Positions 20,040 through 28,992 of a DNA stretch of 64,000 bases are shown in pieces (position 1 is the first letter of the stretch; each line of letters starts with the position of its first letter). A program made the position numbers and the translations under genes. Under the pieces are notes generated by a model. It did no database searches. It saw nothing but the letters and a program-made list of their open reading frames with translations, and had not been told where the DNA came from. The DNA comes from Mycobacterium ahvazicum (GTDB taxonomy: Bacteria > Actinomycetota > Actinomycetes > Mycobacteriales > Mycobacteriaceae), in the NCBI RefSeq assembly GCF_900176255.2, contig NZ_FXEG02000002.1, positions 1,860,001 through 1,924,000 of the forward strand. Direction: 5' to 3'.

Positions 20040-20846
20040 TTGACCGTGACTGAAACCGACGCACGGTCGGCGTACCTTGACCTGCTCCGTCGTGACCTCA
20101 CCCGATATGGTCAGGATGAATTGGTGCCGGTCGGGTGGTACCGGCTGGGACGGCCACTTTTCAACGCCCGCAACTTCATGTTGGTGCGTAAATACCCGTT
20201 CAACGCCTATGCGCGGGACCGGGGCCTGGACTGGCCGGCGGACGCGTTGACGATGATCGGTATGCAGCGACTCACCAGCTTGCAGAAGTGTGTCGAGACA
20301 GTGCTGGCCGATGGCGTTCCCGGCGATCTGGTCGAGTGCGGCGTATGGCGTGGCGGCGCTTCGATCTTAATGCGCGCGGTTCTGTCGGCTTACGGAGATC
20401 GGACGCGCAAGGTTTGGCTATGCGATTCGTTTGCCGGCGTACCTCCGCCGGATACGGCGAATTACCAAGCCGATAAAGGGATTAAGTTGCACCGGCATGC
20501 GAGCATCCTCGGAGTCTCGCAGGAGCAGGTCAAGGCGAATTTCGAACGCTATGGGTTGCTCGACGAGCAGGTCGATTTTGTCCCGGGCTGGTTCAAGGAC
20601 ACGTTGGCCGATGCCCCGATCGAGCATATCGCGGTGCTAAGGCTCGACGGCGATCTGTACGAGTCGACGATTCAGGCCCTCGACGCGCTCTACCCACGTC
20701 TGTCGTCGGGCGGCTATTGCATCATCGACGACTACCACGCCCTGAAAGCGTGCGAGCAAGCGGTGGCCGACTACCGCGAGAAGCACGGAATAACCGCCGA
20801 AATCGAGGAAATCGACGGCACCGGTGTGCTGTGGCGCAAGCCATAA
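20040..20846 (+). CDS. TylF-type sugar O-methyltransferase, copy B
   Basis: 268 residues, about 89% identical to copy A at 16083 by hand comparison. Differences concentrate at residues such as PLFNARN/PVFSNRN, PFNAYARDRG/PFDKHARDLG and GVSQEQVKAN/GVPEAEVRAN, which may tune acceptor choice. The SAM loop (ECGVWRGGAS) and acidic DGDLYES segment are intact. TTG start at 20040 with GGAGAGGG upstream. The frame also opens at 20007, but that extension has no counterpart in copy A. Likely methylates a different position or sugar of the GPL than copy A. Confidence 0.85.
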   Translation: MTVTETDARSAYLDLLRRDLTRYGQDELVPVGWYRLGRPLFNARNFMLVRKYPFNAYARDRGLDWPADALTMIGMQRLTSLQKCVETVLADGVPGDLVECGVWRGGASILMRAVLSAYGDRTRKVWLCDSFAGVPPPDTANYQADKGIKLHRHASILGVSQEQVKANFERYGLLDEQVDFVPGWFKDTLADAPIEHIAVLRLDGDLYESTIQALDALYPRLSSGGYCIIDDYHALKACEQAVADYREKHGITAEIEEIDGTGVLWRKP

Positions 20847-21018
20847 CCACCACACGGCCTTAAGTCTGAATCCGGCTTCCCAATCAGCGAACGGCATCAC
20901 CGTTCGCTGTAAGCCCATGCCTAAGAACGTGTTTGCGTTATCCTGTGCAACGCAATCGGCCAACTAAGTTGCCGGTGAACCCATCCCATTCGCCGGAGAC
21001 GGGGTCGGCGCCAATGTT

Positions 21019-21819
21019 ATGGTTGCCGCCGTGGCAAACGGTCTAGACGTCAAGACTCGCCTGCTGATGTGGTGGGTGCGCGGTGAGTATTGGCTGGCAC
21101 GCAAGGTACTGCCCGATGTTTATGCGAGCGACGGCCTACTCAGCTTCCACAACGACGCTTTCCTGGACGACCCCGCGTTCCAGCGCGCCTATAAACGTGG
21201 CGCTCGCGCCCTGCCCGACCAGGACTGGTATCAGTGGCAGTGGCGGGTGCACGTCGGGCTCTGGGCGGCCAAGAGCGCGAGTCTGCTGGACGGCGATTTC
21301 GTCGAGTGTGGCGTCAGCTATGGGTTCTTGAGCAGTGCCATCATGGAGTACCTCGACTGGGACAGCCTGGGCAAGACGTTCTATCTGCTCGACACCTTCG
21401 CCGGAATCGATTCGCGGTTCGTCACAGAGGCGGAACGCGAATCGGGCGAGTATGAGCGAAGTCAGTTGAAGCTGCGCAATGGGATGTACGTCAGCGGAGT
21501 CGAGGGTGTCCGCGCCAATTTCGCCCAGTGGAAAAACCAGCGCATCATCGTCGGTGCGGTTCCGGAAACTCTCGACCAAGTCGAAGCGCAGACGATTGCC
21601 TACCTACATATCGACATGAACTGTGCGCCACCAGAAGTCGCGGCGCTGCGCCATTTCTGGCCGCGGCTGACGCCGGGTGCCTTCGTGCTCCTCGACGACT
21701 ACGCGAATCGGGGGCGCGACGAGCAGCGTGCCGCGATGGATGCCTTGGCGGCAGAATTCGGGGTGGTGATCTGTGCGCTGCCCACCGGTCAGGGCCTGCT
21801 GATCAAGCCGGCACGGTGA
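21019..21819 (+). CDS. TylF-like methyltransferase, divergent paralogue
   Basis: 266 residues. Class I SAM methyltransferase of the same broad family: GDFVECGVSYGFLSSAIM (SAM loop), FYLLDTFAGID, IAYLHIDMNCAPPEVAAL (acidic residues) and FVLLDDYANRG. It shares little beyond motifs with the copies at 16083 and 20040. A sugar O-methyltransferase role on GPL (MtfD/Rmt type) is likely. ATG 21019 is annotated; GTG 21031 (MANGLDVKTR) is a good alternative, since TATGGT lies 7 nt upstream of it. It converges on the third glycosyltransferase with 5 bp between stops. Confidence 0.8.
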   Translation: MVAAVANGLDVKTRLLMWWVRGEYWLARKVLPDVYASDGLLSFHNDAFLDDPAFQRAYKRGARALPDQDWYQWQWRVHVGLWAAKSASLLDGDFVECGVSYGFLSSAIMEYLDWDSLGKTFYLLDTFAGIDSRFVTEAERESGEYERSQLKLRNGMYVSGVEGVRANFAQWKNQRIIVGAVPETLDQVEAQTIAYLHIDMNCAPPEVAALRHFWPRLTPGAFVLLDDYANRGRDEQRAAMDALAAEFGVVICALPTGQGLLIKPAR

Positions 21820-21824
21820 CGCGC

Positions 21825-23099
21825 TCAGGCGGACGCATTTCTGCGCGCGGCATCTTCTAGAAGATCGGCAGCGCGGCCGACGCTTTCGGCGGGTCTGGAC
21901 ATTCGGGTCGCGAGTTCGCGGGCGCGGGTGGCGTATTGCGGCGCCAGAATCTCGCGCAGATCCGCGATCAGCGTCTCCTGCGTGGCCGACGAAAAGCGCC
22001 GTGCAGCACCGACCTTCAGCCGTTTCACCTGGGCTCCCCAGTACGGCTGATCGGCCGAGCTCCACAGGATCAGCGTGGGAATCCCTGCGCGCATGCTCGC
22101 GGCAGTGGTGCCCGAGCCGCCGTGGTGAACCACTGCGCGGCAGGCCGGGAAGATCGTGGCGTAGTTGACCGGGCCCACCAGCTTGACGTGGTCGGGGCGC
22201 GGCACGTCGGTGAAGTCGGTGCCACCGAAACACACCAATGCTCGCTCACCCAACTCCGCGCACGTCGTGCCGATCATCTCCACCAGTTCGGTCGGAGATT
22301 CGACCGGGATGCTGCCCGAGCTGAAGCAGATCGGGGGCGTTCCCCCCGCGATCCACGACGTGACCCCTTCGTCGGCATCGGTGGCCAATTCCATTGTCAG
22401 CGCACCGACAAAGGGTCTTCGGCCGTCCCATTTCGCCCACTCGGCGGCGAGCCCTGGATAGCACACCTCGTCGTAGCCCTGGATCTCCAGGGATCCCCGG
22501 TCGGCGATGCGTCGCTGTGAGCGAGCCGTCGCGTTCGGCAGCCCCAGTGCGCGGCGCTGCTCGTCCTCGACCTTCTTCGTCGCACGCCAAAACAGCCATT
22601 CGATCGCCGTCATCGAGGAGCGCACCAGCGGCGCCGGCATGGTCGGTACCAGTTGGCCGTTGGCCCGCATCGGAAAGTGATGCAGGGTGGCCAACGGAAT
22701 GTCGTAGTGCTCGGCAACGTTGGCGGCAGCCTGCTCGAAATTGATGCCGGTGGACAGCAAGTCGGCCCCGTCGGCCAGCGACATCAGCGTCGAACTCACC
22801 TCGGCCCAATGCACAATGATGGGCTCCCAGACCTTGCGCACCACATTGCTCGGTCCGGTGATCGTCCACGCGCTGCGGAAGAAGTCCGTCCACATGTTGC
22901 GCAGGAAATCCTCGTCCAGGAATTCCTCTATCGGCGGTCCGTACGCCACGGCCGCCAGCCCCGCGTGCTCGGTGAATTCCAGTAGTCCCGGCGGGACCGC
23001 CAGGGCCACCTCGTGTCCTCGGCGCTGCAGTTCGCGGCCCACGGCAGCGGACGGCTCGACGTCGCCGCGCGTTCCATAGCTCGCCAGGACAAACTTCAT
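21825..23099 (-). CDS. GPL-type glycosyltransferase (GT1 family), paralogue 3
   Basis: 424 residues, MKFVLASYGTRGDVEPSA at the N-terminus and AVVHHGGSGTTAASMRAG in the donor-binding domain. It is a paralogue of the two plus-strand glycosyltransferases but sits on the opposite strand, divergent from the acyltransferase gene. By position it may correspond to the gene that opens the serovar-specific gtfB-drrC interval in M. avium-complex strains. That equivalence is recalled and unverified. The roughly 250-bp divergent region 23100-23353 should contain both promoters. Confidence 0.87.
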   Translation of the reverse strand: MKFVLASYGTRGDVEPSAAVGRELQRRGHEVALAVPPGLLEFTEHAGLAAVAYGPPIEEFLDEDFLRNMWTDFFRSAWTITGPSNVVRKVWEPIIVHWAEVSSTLMSLADGADLLSTGINFEQAAANVAEHYDIPLATLHHFPMRANGQLVPTMPAPLVRSSMTAIEWLFWRATKKVEDEQRRALGLPNATARSQRRIADRGSLEIQGYDEVCYPGLAAEWAKWDGRRPFVGALTMELATDADEGVTSWIAGGTPPICFSSGSIPVESPTELVEMIGTTCAELGERALVCFGGTDFTDVPRPDHVKLVGPVNYATIFPACRAVVHHGGSGTTAASMRAGIPTLILWSSADQPYWGAQVKRLKVGAARRFSSATQETLIADLREILAPQYATRARELATRMSRPAESVGRAADLLEDAARRNASA

Positions 23100-23353
23100 C
23101 AGGAGCCAAGCCTTTCAGATGTCGTGGGTCGGCGCCGTCCGGGTGTCGGTGGCGGGGCGCCGGATGACATCATTCGATGTCGACTGAATCCACCGAGGCC
23201 TTTCGGTCAAGCGCCGAAGGCTCTTTTCGTAATGAGATACCCACCGGTTGAATTCGAGTAAGGTGTTGATGTTCTGCAGTTCGTCGTTGTATGGCGGCCT
23301 GAATCTGGTAAGCGAGTACAGGTTGAACGGGGGAGGAAGAAGGGATTGACTCC

Positions 23354-25570
23354 TTGACGGAGCCGTCGGCGACGAATTCTTCCCAGCAGAGTCAGAGATT
23401 CTCTCAATACCACAGCATCGCGTCAGCAGCACCGGATGGTGATGCTGGTTCGCCGCTGGGGCACACCAAGTTTCGCCCGGATATCGAGGGTTTGCGTGCC
23501 GTCGCGGTGTTGGGAGTCGTCCTTTTTCATGCCAGTGTGCCCGGAGTCGGTGGTGGCTTCATCGGCGTCGACGTCTTCTTTGTTATCTCGGGTTTCCTTA
23601 TCACCGGGCTGCTTTGGCGCGAGGTGAGCACTGCCGGGACTATCCGGCTGCGCCGCTTTTATGGGGCACGCGCCCGTCGATTGCTGCCGGCGTCGGCGAC
23701 GGTGGGTGTCGTCACCGCGATCGCGTCGTTCCTATTGCTGCCCTCTTTGCTTGTCCAGCCCGTTCTCCTGGACGGCATCACCAGCGCGCTCTACGTGGGC
23801 AACTGCTGGTTCTTTCTCGAGGCCACCGACTACTTTTCCGATAGCGCCAATGCGTCGCCCTTCCTGCACTACTGGTCGCTGGGTGTGGAAGAGCAGGTCT
23901 ATTTCGTGTGGCCGGCCATCATGCTCGGCGTCGCGTGGGTGATCCGCCGGGCGCGCCGGCGCACAGGGGACAGCGCCGTTTCGCCGAAGACCTATCTGGT
24001 CGTTCTTGCGCTGATCGGGGTGGTCTCGTTCGCGGCGGCGGTCTTGGTCACTCGCGCATGGCCGCCCGCGGGGTTCTTCTTGATGCCCACCCGGGCATGG
24101 GAATTGGCCGCCGGAGGGCTGGTGGCCCTGACGGCCACCCAGTGGCGCCGCCTGCCGCCACTGGCTGCCGCGGCCGCGGGATGGATCGGGTTGGCCGCAG
24201 TGCTGCTGACCTGCGTTTTCTTGAGCTCGACCACACAGTATCCGGGTATCGCCACCCTTGTCCCCGTGCTCGGCACGGCGCTGGTCATCGGTGCGGGATG
24301 TGCCACGTCCACCCAGGGAGCCGGGCGGTTGCTGTCGCTGGCGCCGATGCGAGCGATCGGCCGGGTGTCTTACTCGTGGTATCTGTGGCACTGGCCGGTG
24401 CTGCTGCTCGCTGCGCCGCTACTCGGTCATCCGCTTGGGCTGACGGGCAGGCTGGTGACAGTCGTCGTCTCCGCCGGCCTGGCCGCGCTCACCCTGCGCT
24501 TCATCGAGAACCCCCTCCGATTCTCGCCCGCGGTGAACCGCTCTGCCGGACGTAGTCTCGCGGTCGGTGGCGCAGCCACCGCGGTAGCGGTAGGCGTGAG
24601 CTTCGTGCTGCTGGTATCGGTGCCGCTGCCGATCGGTCGCGGTCCGGCGGCGCCCACACTCGCGGTAACGGTGACCCCGCCCACCGGGAGCCGAAGCGTC
24701 GAACTGTACGACGAGGCCGTGCACCAGGCGTTCGCGCAAGTCCAGGCCGCGGTCGCGGCCTCGGCAAACGTGCGGGCCGTACCGTCGAATCTGCAACCGC
24801 CGCTAGGCGATGCGACTGCCGAACAATCGGCGATGTTCGGCAGAGCCTGCATGCGGGACTTCTTCTCCGCCGACCAACCGGAGTGCGCGTCCGGTGACAC
24901 CGCGTCGCGGACGACGCTGGCCCTCGTCGGCGACTCGAACGCCGCGATGTGGACTCCCGCGTTCGAGGAAGTCGCCCGCGAGCGGCGCTGGCGGCTGGAG
25001 AGCCTGGACAAGGTCGGATGCCCACTGTTTGATCTGCGCCTCACCACCCCGCACTTGCGACGGGAGTACACCGAGTGCGAACAGTGGCGCGGTCGGATCC
25101 TCAGCCGGCTGCAGGCCGAACGCCCGCGATTGATCGCGCTGAGCATCTCGCGTACTTATCGAGACCAAGGATTCACGGCATACGACTCGGCGTGGATCGG
25201 CGGTCTGACCCGCCTCGTCCAAGAATTGCGCGGTACGGGTGCGGAGGTGTTGGTACTCGGGCCGATCCCCGATCCGCAGTCGAAGGTGCCGGTCTGCCTA
25301 TCGGGTCATCTGGACGATGCGACAGCATGCGGTCGGTCACGGTCGGTGGCCGTCGACGACGTCGGTATCGCGGCCGAGGCCACCGCGACCAGAGCCGCCG
25401 GCGGGCAATACGTCGACCTCACACCGTTGTTCTGCACCACCGAGCGCTGCCCGGTCATTGTGGGCGACACATTGGTGTACCTCGATGAGGTGCACTTGAG
25501 TTACGAATACGCCCGGCAGCTCGCGCCCGTTATGGGTTTGCTGGCCGACCGCACCCTGGTACATAACTGA
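23354..25570 (+). CDS. membrane O-acyltransferase (AT3) fused to an SGNH domain, Atf1-like
   Basis: 738 residues. An N-terminal acyltransferase-3 domain with about ten membrane helices (about 40-420) carries RPDIEGLRAVAVLGVVLFHA, FIGVDVFFVISGF and YWSLGVEEQVYFVWP, followed by an extracytoplasmic SGNH domain with the nucleophile block GDSNAAMW and catalytic DEVHLS. This is the OafA-type fused architecture that O-acetylates exported glycans. In GPL loci the matching enzyme, Atf1, acetylates 6-deoxytalose. TTG start at 23354 with an AGGAAGAAGGG purine stretch upstream. No operon partner overlaps it. Confidence 0.88.
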   Translation: MTEPSATNSSQQSQRFSQYHSIASAAPDGDAGSPLGHTKFRPDIEGLRAVAVLGVVLFHASVPGVGGGFIGVDVFFVISGFLITGLLWREVSTAGTIRLRRFYGARARRLLPASATVGVVTAIASFLLLPSLLVQPVLLDGITSALYVGNCWFFLEATDYFSDSANASPFLHYWSLGVEEQVYFVWPAIMLGVAWVIRRARRRTGDSAVSPKTYLVVLALIGVVSFAAAVLVTRAWPPAGFFLMPTRAWELAAGGLVALTATQWRRLPPLAAAAAGWIGLAAVLLTCVFLSSTTQYPGIATLVPVLGTALVIGAGCATSTQGAGRLLSLAPMRAIGRVSYSWYLWHWPVLLLAAPLLGHPLGLTGRLVTVVVSAGLAALTLRFIENPLRFSPAVNRSAGRSLAVGGAATAVAVGVSFVLLVSVPLPIGRGPAAPTLAVTVTPPTGSRSVELYDEAVHQAFAQVQAAVAASANVRAVPSNLQPPLGDATAEQSAMFGRACMRDFFSADQPECASGDTASRTTLALVGDSNAAMWTPAFEEVARERRWRLESLDKVGCPLFDLRLTTPHLRREYTECEQWRGRILSRLQAERPRLIALSISRTYRDQGFTAYDSAWIGGLTRLVQELRGTGAEVLVLGPIPDPQSKVPVCLSGHLDDATACGRSRSVAVDDVGIAAEATATRAAGGQYVDLTPLFCTTERCPVIVGDTLVYLDEVHLSYEYARQLAPVMGLLADRTLVHN

Positions 25571-25590
25571 CCGCAGCGGGCCGGGCTGCC

Positions 25591-25596
25591 TAGGCT
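25591..25596 (+). promoter_or_regulatory. -10 element TAGGCT for a probable leaderless mRNA
   Basis: TAGGCT (TANNNT) ends 7 nt before the ATG at 25604, so transcription would start at or next to the start codon. There is no Shine-Dalgarno sequence in between. It is the same hexamer as in the two duplicated methyltransferase promoters. Confidence 0.5.
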
Positions 25597-25603
25597 TCCT
25601 GCC

Positions 25604-26545
25604 ATGAGTCCTTCGACCGACTTGGTGAGTGCCGATGCGCGTGACCTGGCGGCTCGGGCGCTCGGAGAAGACCGGGTACTCGTCACCGGCGCGTCGGGCT
25701 GGCTGGGGCGCACCGCACTCGACCTGCTGGCCCCGCTGGGCCTGCCCACCCTCGCCCTGGCGAGCCGGCCGAGGGTCATCCGGGTCGGTGGACGCGATAT
25801 CGAGTGCCGAGGGTGGGACCCCGATGAGGTTGCCTCCTTCGCGCCGACCGTCGTGCTGGATTGCGCCTTTCTGACCCGCGACAGGGTGGCGGGCATGCCG
25901 CTCGGCGAATACGTAGGCGTCAACCGCGGCCTGACCGAGCGAATGGTCTACGCGACGCAGCTGCCCGGCGTGCGTCTGGCACTCACCGTCTCAAGCGGAG
26001 CGGCGGTCTATCCCCACGACGCTCTCAACGGGCAGGTCGAGGACAATCCGTACGGCTACCTCAAACGCGAGGCCGAGCAGCGCCTGGCCCAGGCCGCGGC
26101 CGACAGTGGGGTCGCATCCGTGATCGCTCGTGCCTGGAGCATCTCGGGCGCCCACGTACAGAGTCCGCAGAACTACGCGTTGGGTTCGATGATCCAGGCG
26201 GCTCACACGGGTGCGATCCGAATTACCGCACGTCGTCCGGTTTTTCGCCGCTACGTCCTTGCCGAGGAGCTGTTGGCGTTAGGTATCGCCGAGGGCGGCG
26301 TTGGGTCATGCACGATCGACACTGGCGGAGAACTGGTCGAGATGGCAGAGTTGGCCAGCCGGGTCGCTCACGTGGTGCGTCCGGAGGCCGCAATAAGCCG
26401 TGACGCGGTCGATGTCGGCGATCCGGATCGATACCACTCAGACGGACACGACTGGGAAAGCCATTGCAGGAATTGGCAATTCACCAGCGTGTCGCTTGAC
26501 GGTCAAATCGAGCTCACGGCCCGCGGGGTGCTAGCCCAGGTGTGA
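25604..26545 (+). CDS. NAD-dependent epimerase/dehydratase-like protein
   Basis: 313 residues. SDR-type Rossmann start VLVTGASGWLGRTALDLL, a TVSSGAAVYP segment (active-site Ser region) and YGYLK as the catalytic Y-x-x-x-K. The C-terminal third (IDTGGELVEMAELASRVAH) resembles the sugar-binding region of nucleotide-sugar epimerases/reductases. It probably reduces or epimerises an NDP-sugar for the oligosaccharide. It stands as a single gene, converging on the zinc-motif methyltransferase with 5 bp between stops. Confidence 0.75.
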   Translation: MSPSTDLVSADARDLAARALGEDRVLVTGASGWLGRTALDLLAPLGLPTLALASRPRVIRVGGRDIECRGWDPDEVASFAPTVVLDCAFLTRDRVAGMPLGEYVGVNRGLTERMVYATQLPGVRLALTVSSGAAVYPHDALNGQVEDNPYGYLKREAEQRLAQAAADSGVASVIARAWSISGAHVQSPQNYALGSMIQAAHTGAIRITARRPVFRRYVLAEELLALGIAEGGVGSCTIDTGGELVEMAELASRVAHVVRPEAAISRDAVDVGDPDRYHSDGHDWESHCRNWQFTSVSLDGQIELTARGVLAQV

Positions 26546-26550
26546 TCACA

Positions 26551-27474
26551 TCACACGGGAACCGCAAGGGCTCCCAGCCGGCCCATTCGCAAACCACCGA
26601 CGCTCGCTGTCGGGTCGGAGGCGGTCCCTACTACCCGAAAACCACCACGGGCCAGCAACGTTCGTAGAGATCGCGTCGAGAAGTAGTTGATGTGTTCGCT
26701 CTGCTTGACGGTCCCTAGCCGTGGCACGCTCCGGCCGAGGTTGCGCGCGACGCCGGTCGCGAAATCAGCAGCGATCCAGCTGAAACGGGTGACGGAAACC
26801 CAATTCAGGAACCGACGGTAACGTGGCCCGGCATGCCATGGGTGCACTTTCGGCCGGTCGAGTGGCACCTCGACGTAGAAGAGCCCGTCGTCGGCGACCG
26901 CCGACCGAACCTCGGCGACCAGTGCCAGCGGGTCAACGAGGTGTTCGAGAAGGTGAGCTGCGACCACCAGGTGAGGGCTGTCGGGAAGCTCGTCGAGCGT
27001 TGACGCGGCCTGTACACCCTCGACCAGGTTTTTCCCCGAGACTTCGATGACATACTTGCTGCCCGCATAGCCGGCGGGAAAGAACTGACCCTCGTCACCC
27101 CCAACGTCGACGATATTGCGTAGGTCGTCGATATCGGTATGAGCCGCAACAACTTCGGTCATGAACTCGGTGCGTTCGGCGGCGGCGTCGGAGCCGGCCT
27201 TCGTTGCGAAGTTCACCCTGCGGGAGTACCAGGGCTCCCAGCCGCGCCGGATCGACAGATAGCGCTCGTCACGGTAGCCGGAATACATGGCATCGAGAGT
27301 GTCGGCGTCAAAGCGATGGGAGAAGTAGACCAAATCGCAGTTGCCGCAGCGGCGAAGAGCCGTATCGCGAGGTGGGTCATGCCGATCGCCGCGGAGCTGG
27401 GAAATGAACGGCGCAATTCGGCCGTACGCCTCCATGGCTCCCGGTCCTAGGCAGATCGGACAGGCCTGGTGCAT
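26551..27474 (-). CDS. SAM-dependent methyltransferase with N-terminal zinc-binding motif
   Basis: 307 residues. Two CxxC pairs (CPIC near residue 5 and CGNC near residue 43) form a likely zinc knuckle. A SAM methyltransferase domain follows (IVDVGGDEGQFFP, VVAAHLLEHLVDPLALVAEV, GLFYVEVP). This arrangement is shared with NDP-sugar C-methyltransferases and related enzymes. The protein is shorter than the roughly 410-residue C3-methyltransferases, so the chemistry (C- or O-methylation) is open. It is transcribed from the 240-bp gap 27475-27714, which is locally AT-richer. Confidence 0.75.
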   Translation of the reverse strand: MHQACPICLGPGAMEAYGRIAPFISQLRGDRHDPPRDTALRRCGNCDLVYFSHRFDADTLDAMYSGYRDERYLSIRRGWEPWYSRRVNFATKAGSDAAAERTEFMTEVVAAHTDIDDLRNIVDVGGDEGQFFPAGYAGSKYVIEVSGKNLVEGVQAASTLDELPDSPHLVVAAHLLEHLVDPLALVAEVRSAVADDGLFYVEVPLDRPKVHPWHAGPRYRRFLNWVSVTRFSWIAADFATGVARNLGRSVPRLGTVKQSEHINYFSTRSLRTLLARGGFRVVGTASDPTASVGGLRMGRLGALAVPV

Positions 27475-27675
27475 GTATTTTGAAACCCCCTAACGGCAAG
27501 TGGATTCGTACCCTTCTGCTGCTAGGTGAAACCCCGATGCCGCGGTTGAATTTCACGCCGTCGCAAATATTTGTAATCGCCTATCCTGTAGGCTATTTCG
27601 CGAAGGATCGCGTTACAGTTGCCCTTAACCAGACAAGCCGCCGCTCATCGCGGCGCCAGCCCGTCCCGAATGTTT

Positions 27676-27694
27676 GCCGGACGGACTGTCCGGC
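27676..27694 (-). terminator. hairpin downstream of the seven-gene minus-strand operon
   Basis: Perfect 7-bp inverted repeat (GCCGGAC/GTCCGGC) with a 5-nt loop, lying about 20 nt past the kinase stop codon on the minus strand. It lacks a strong U-tract, as is common in mycobacteria, so it may act as a weak terminator or mRNA end. Confidence 0.4.
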
Positions 27695-27714
27695 TAATTT
27701 CGATTGCGTGGCCC

Positions 27715-28992
27715 CTAAAGGCGATTCGCCACCACGGCGAGTCCGCGCAGAGCCATGTCACCATCGGGTGCGACCGTAGCGGGACGATCCAGTGCCGACT
27801 GGATCGCCGTTGGCAGCGGCGTGAAACGCTGGGCGACGCCGCCGCAGAAGAGGAGTTGGTCGGTCGGTGAGAATCCGACGTTCGGAGCCGAGTCGACATA
27901 CGGCGCGGCGATCGCCGACACGAGCGCGCGCAGCAGGTCTTCGGCGGTGTGGGCATCGGTGATGCCTGACCACCCGCCACCGTTCTGGTCGTGGAATGTC
28001 GGGTGCGCCTGGGGGAGCGAATGGTTCACGGGCTCGGCGGCGGCTTGCATGGCCCACGCCCAGGCGTCGTCGCCCTGGAGACGTGACAGCAACTCGACAC
28101 CGTGCGTCAGCGCCCGTCCTGCCGGAAGGTGCGTCACGGTGTGCAGTAGCAGCCCGTCGAAATACGGTCGAGTCTGGCAGCGGTCTTCGGCATGAGTTTC
28201 GGCGAGACGTGCGACCTGACCGCCGGTTGAGATGTTGAATGCGGTAACGCCGTGGCGCAGTCCTGCCCCGAGCAATGCGGCTTGTTGGTCGCCGATCGGA
28301 GTAAAAACTGTTGCGCCCGAAGTGCGGTGTTTGCCAACCACTTCCGGCGTCGACGACACGCGGGGGAGCTCGAGTCGTGCGTTGCCGCCGACTAATGTGG
28401 TGGCCTGCTCACACCACGAGCCCGCGTGGAGATCGAACATTCCTGAGGCGGCGGCGTCCGTTGTGTGCTGCACGAATGCCGGTTTGCCGGTCAATGACGC
28501 GGCCACCCAGGACAACAGGCTGTGCACGCGCAGGGGACCGTCGAAGGCCGAGAGATCGGTCGCGTAGATGCCCGCGACCGGTAGCCCCGAGCGCAGCTCG
28601 TTCCCGGTTGCCAGCCAGGTTTGCGAGGGTAACGCGTTACGCAGCTCATCCAGGCGTGATGTGCCGTTGTCGGGTCGCAGGGCGCGGTTGTCGCCGAAGG
28701 TGGCCAGCGGTAGCTGGGGCTCGTTGTGTCTGTCGGTCAGCGTCCAGCCGTGCATCTGGCCGCTCAGCAGGATCCGGTCCGGATTGTCGGCCTCCGGCAG
28801 GACGGACGCGATGGCCCCTTCGACCACGTCCAGCACTACGGCGGGGTCGACTGTCCGATATGGCCCGGCGAGCGACAAAAACGGCGGAAACTGGAATTTG
28901 GTTTCCGCGTCGATGTTCTCGTCTGAACGCAGGACCGCGACCTTGACGTAGGTCGAACCGATGTCAACGAGCAGCGAAGAGCGGCTCGTCAT
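27715..28992 (-). CDS. FGGY-family carbohydrate kinase, sedoheptulokinase-like
   Basis: 425 residues. FGGY kinase architecture: SLLVDIGSTYVKVAVL at the N-terminus, GDQQAALLGAG at the start of the second ATPase half, NISTGGQVARL and LLFCGGVAQRF near the C-terminus. The NISTGGQVARL...RPYFDGLLLHTV stretch resembles sedoheptulokinases more than xylulokinases, which suggests a heptulose or similar ketose as substrate. It would phosphorylate the open-chain sugar used by the cyclase encoded directly upstream, with which it overlaps by 29 bp. Last gene of the minus-strand operon. Confidence 0.8.
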   Translation of the reverse strand: MTSRSSLLVDIGSTYVKVAVLRSDENIDAETKFQFPPFLSLAGPYRTVDPAVVLDVVEGAIASVLPEADNPDRILLSGQMHGWTLTDRHNEPQLPLATFGDNRALRPDNGTSRLDELRNALPSQTWLATGNELRSGLPVAGIYATDLSAFDGPLRVHSLLSWVAASLTGKPAFVQHTTDAAASGMFDLHAGSWCEQATTLVGGNARLELPRVSSTPEVVGKHRTSGATVFTPIGDQQAALLGAGLRHGVTAFNISTGGQVARLAETHAEDRCQTRPYFDGLLLHTVTHLPAGRALTHGVELLSRLQGDDAWAWAMQAAAEPVNHSLPQAHPTFHDQNGGGWSGITDAHTAEDLLRALVSAIAAPYVDSAPNVGFSPTDQLLFCGGVAQRFTPLPTAIQSALDRPATVAPDGDMALRGLAVVANRL

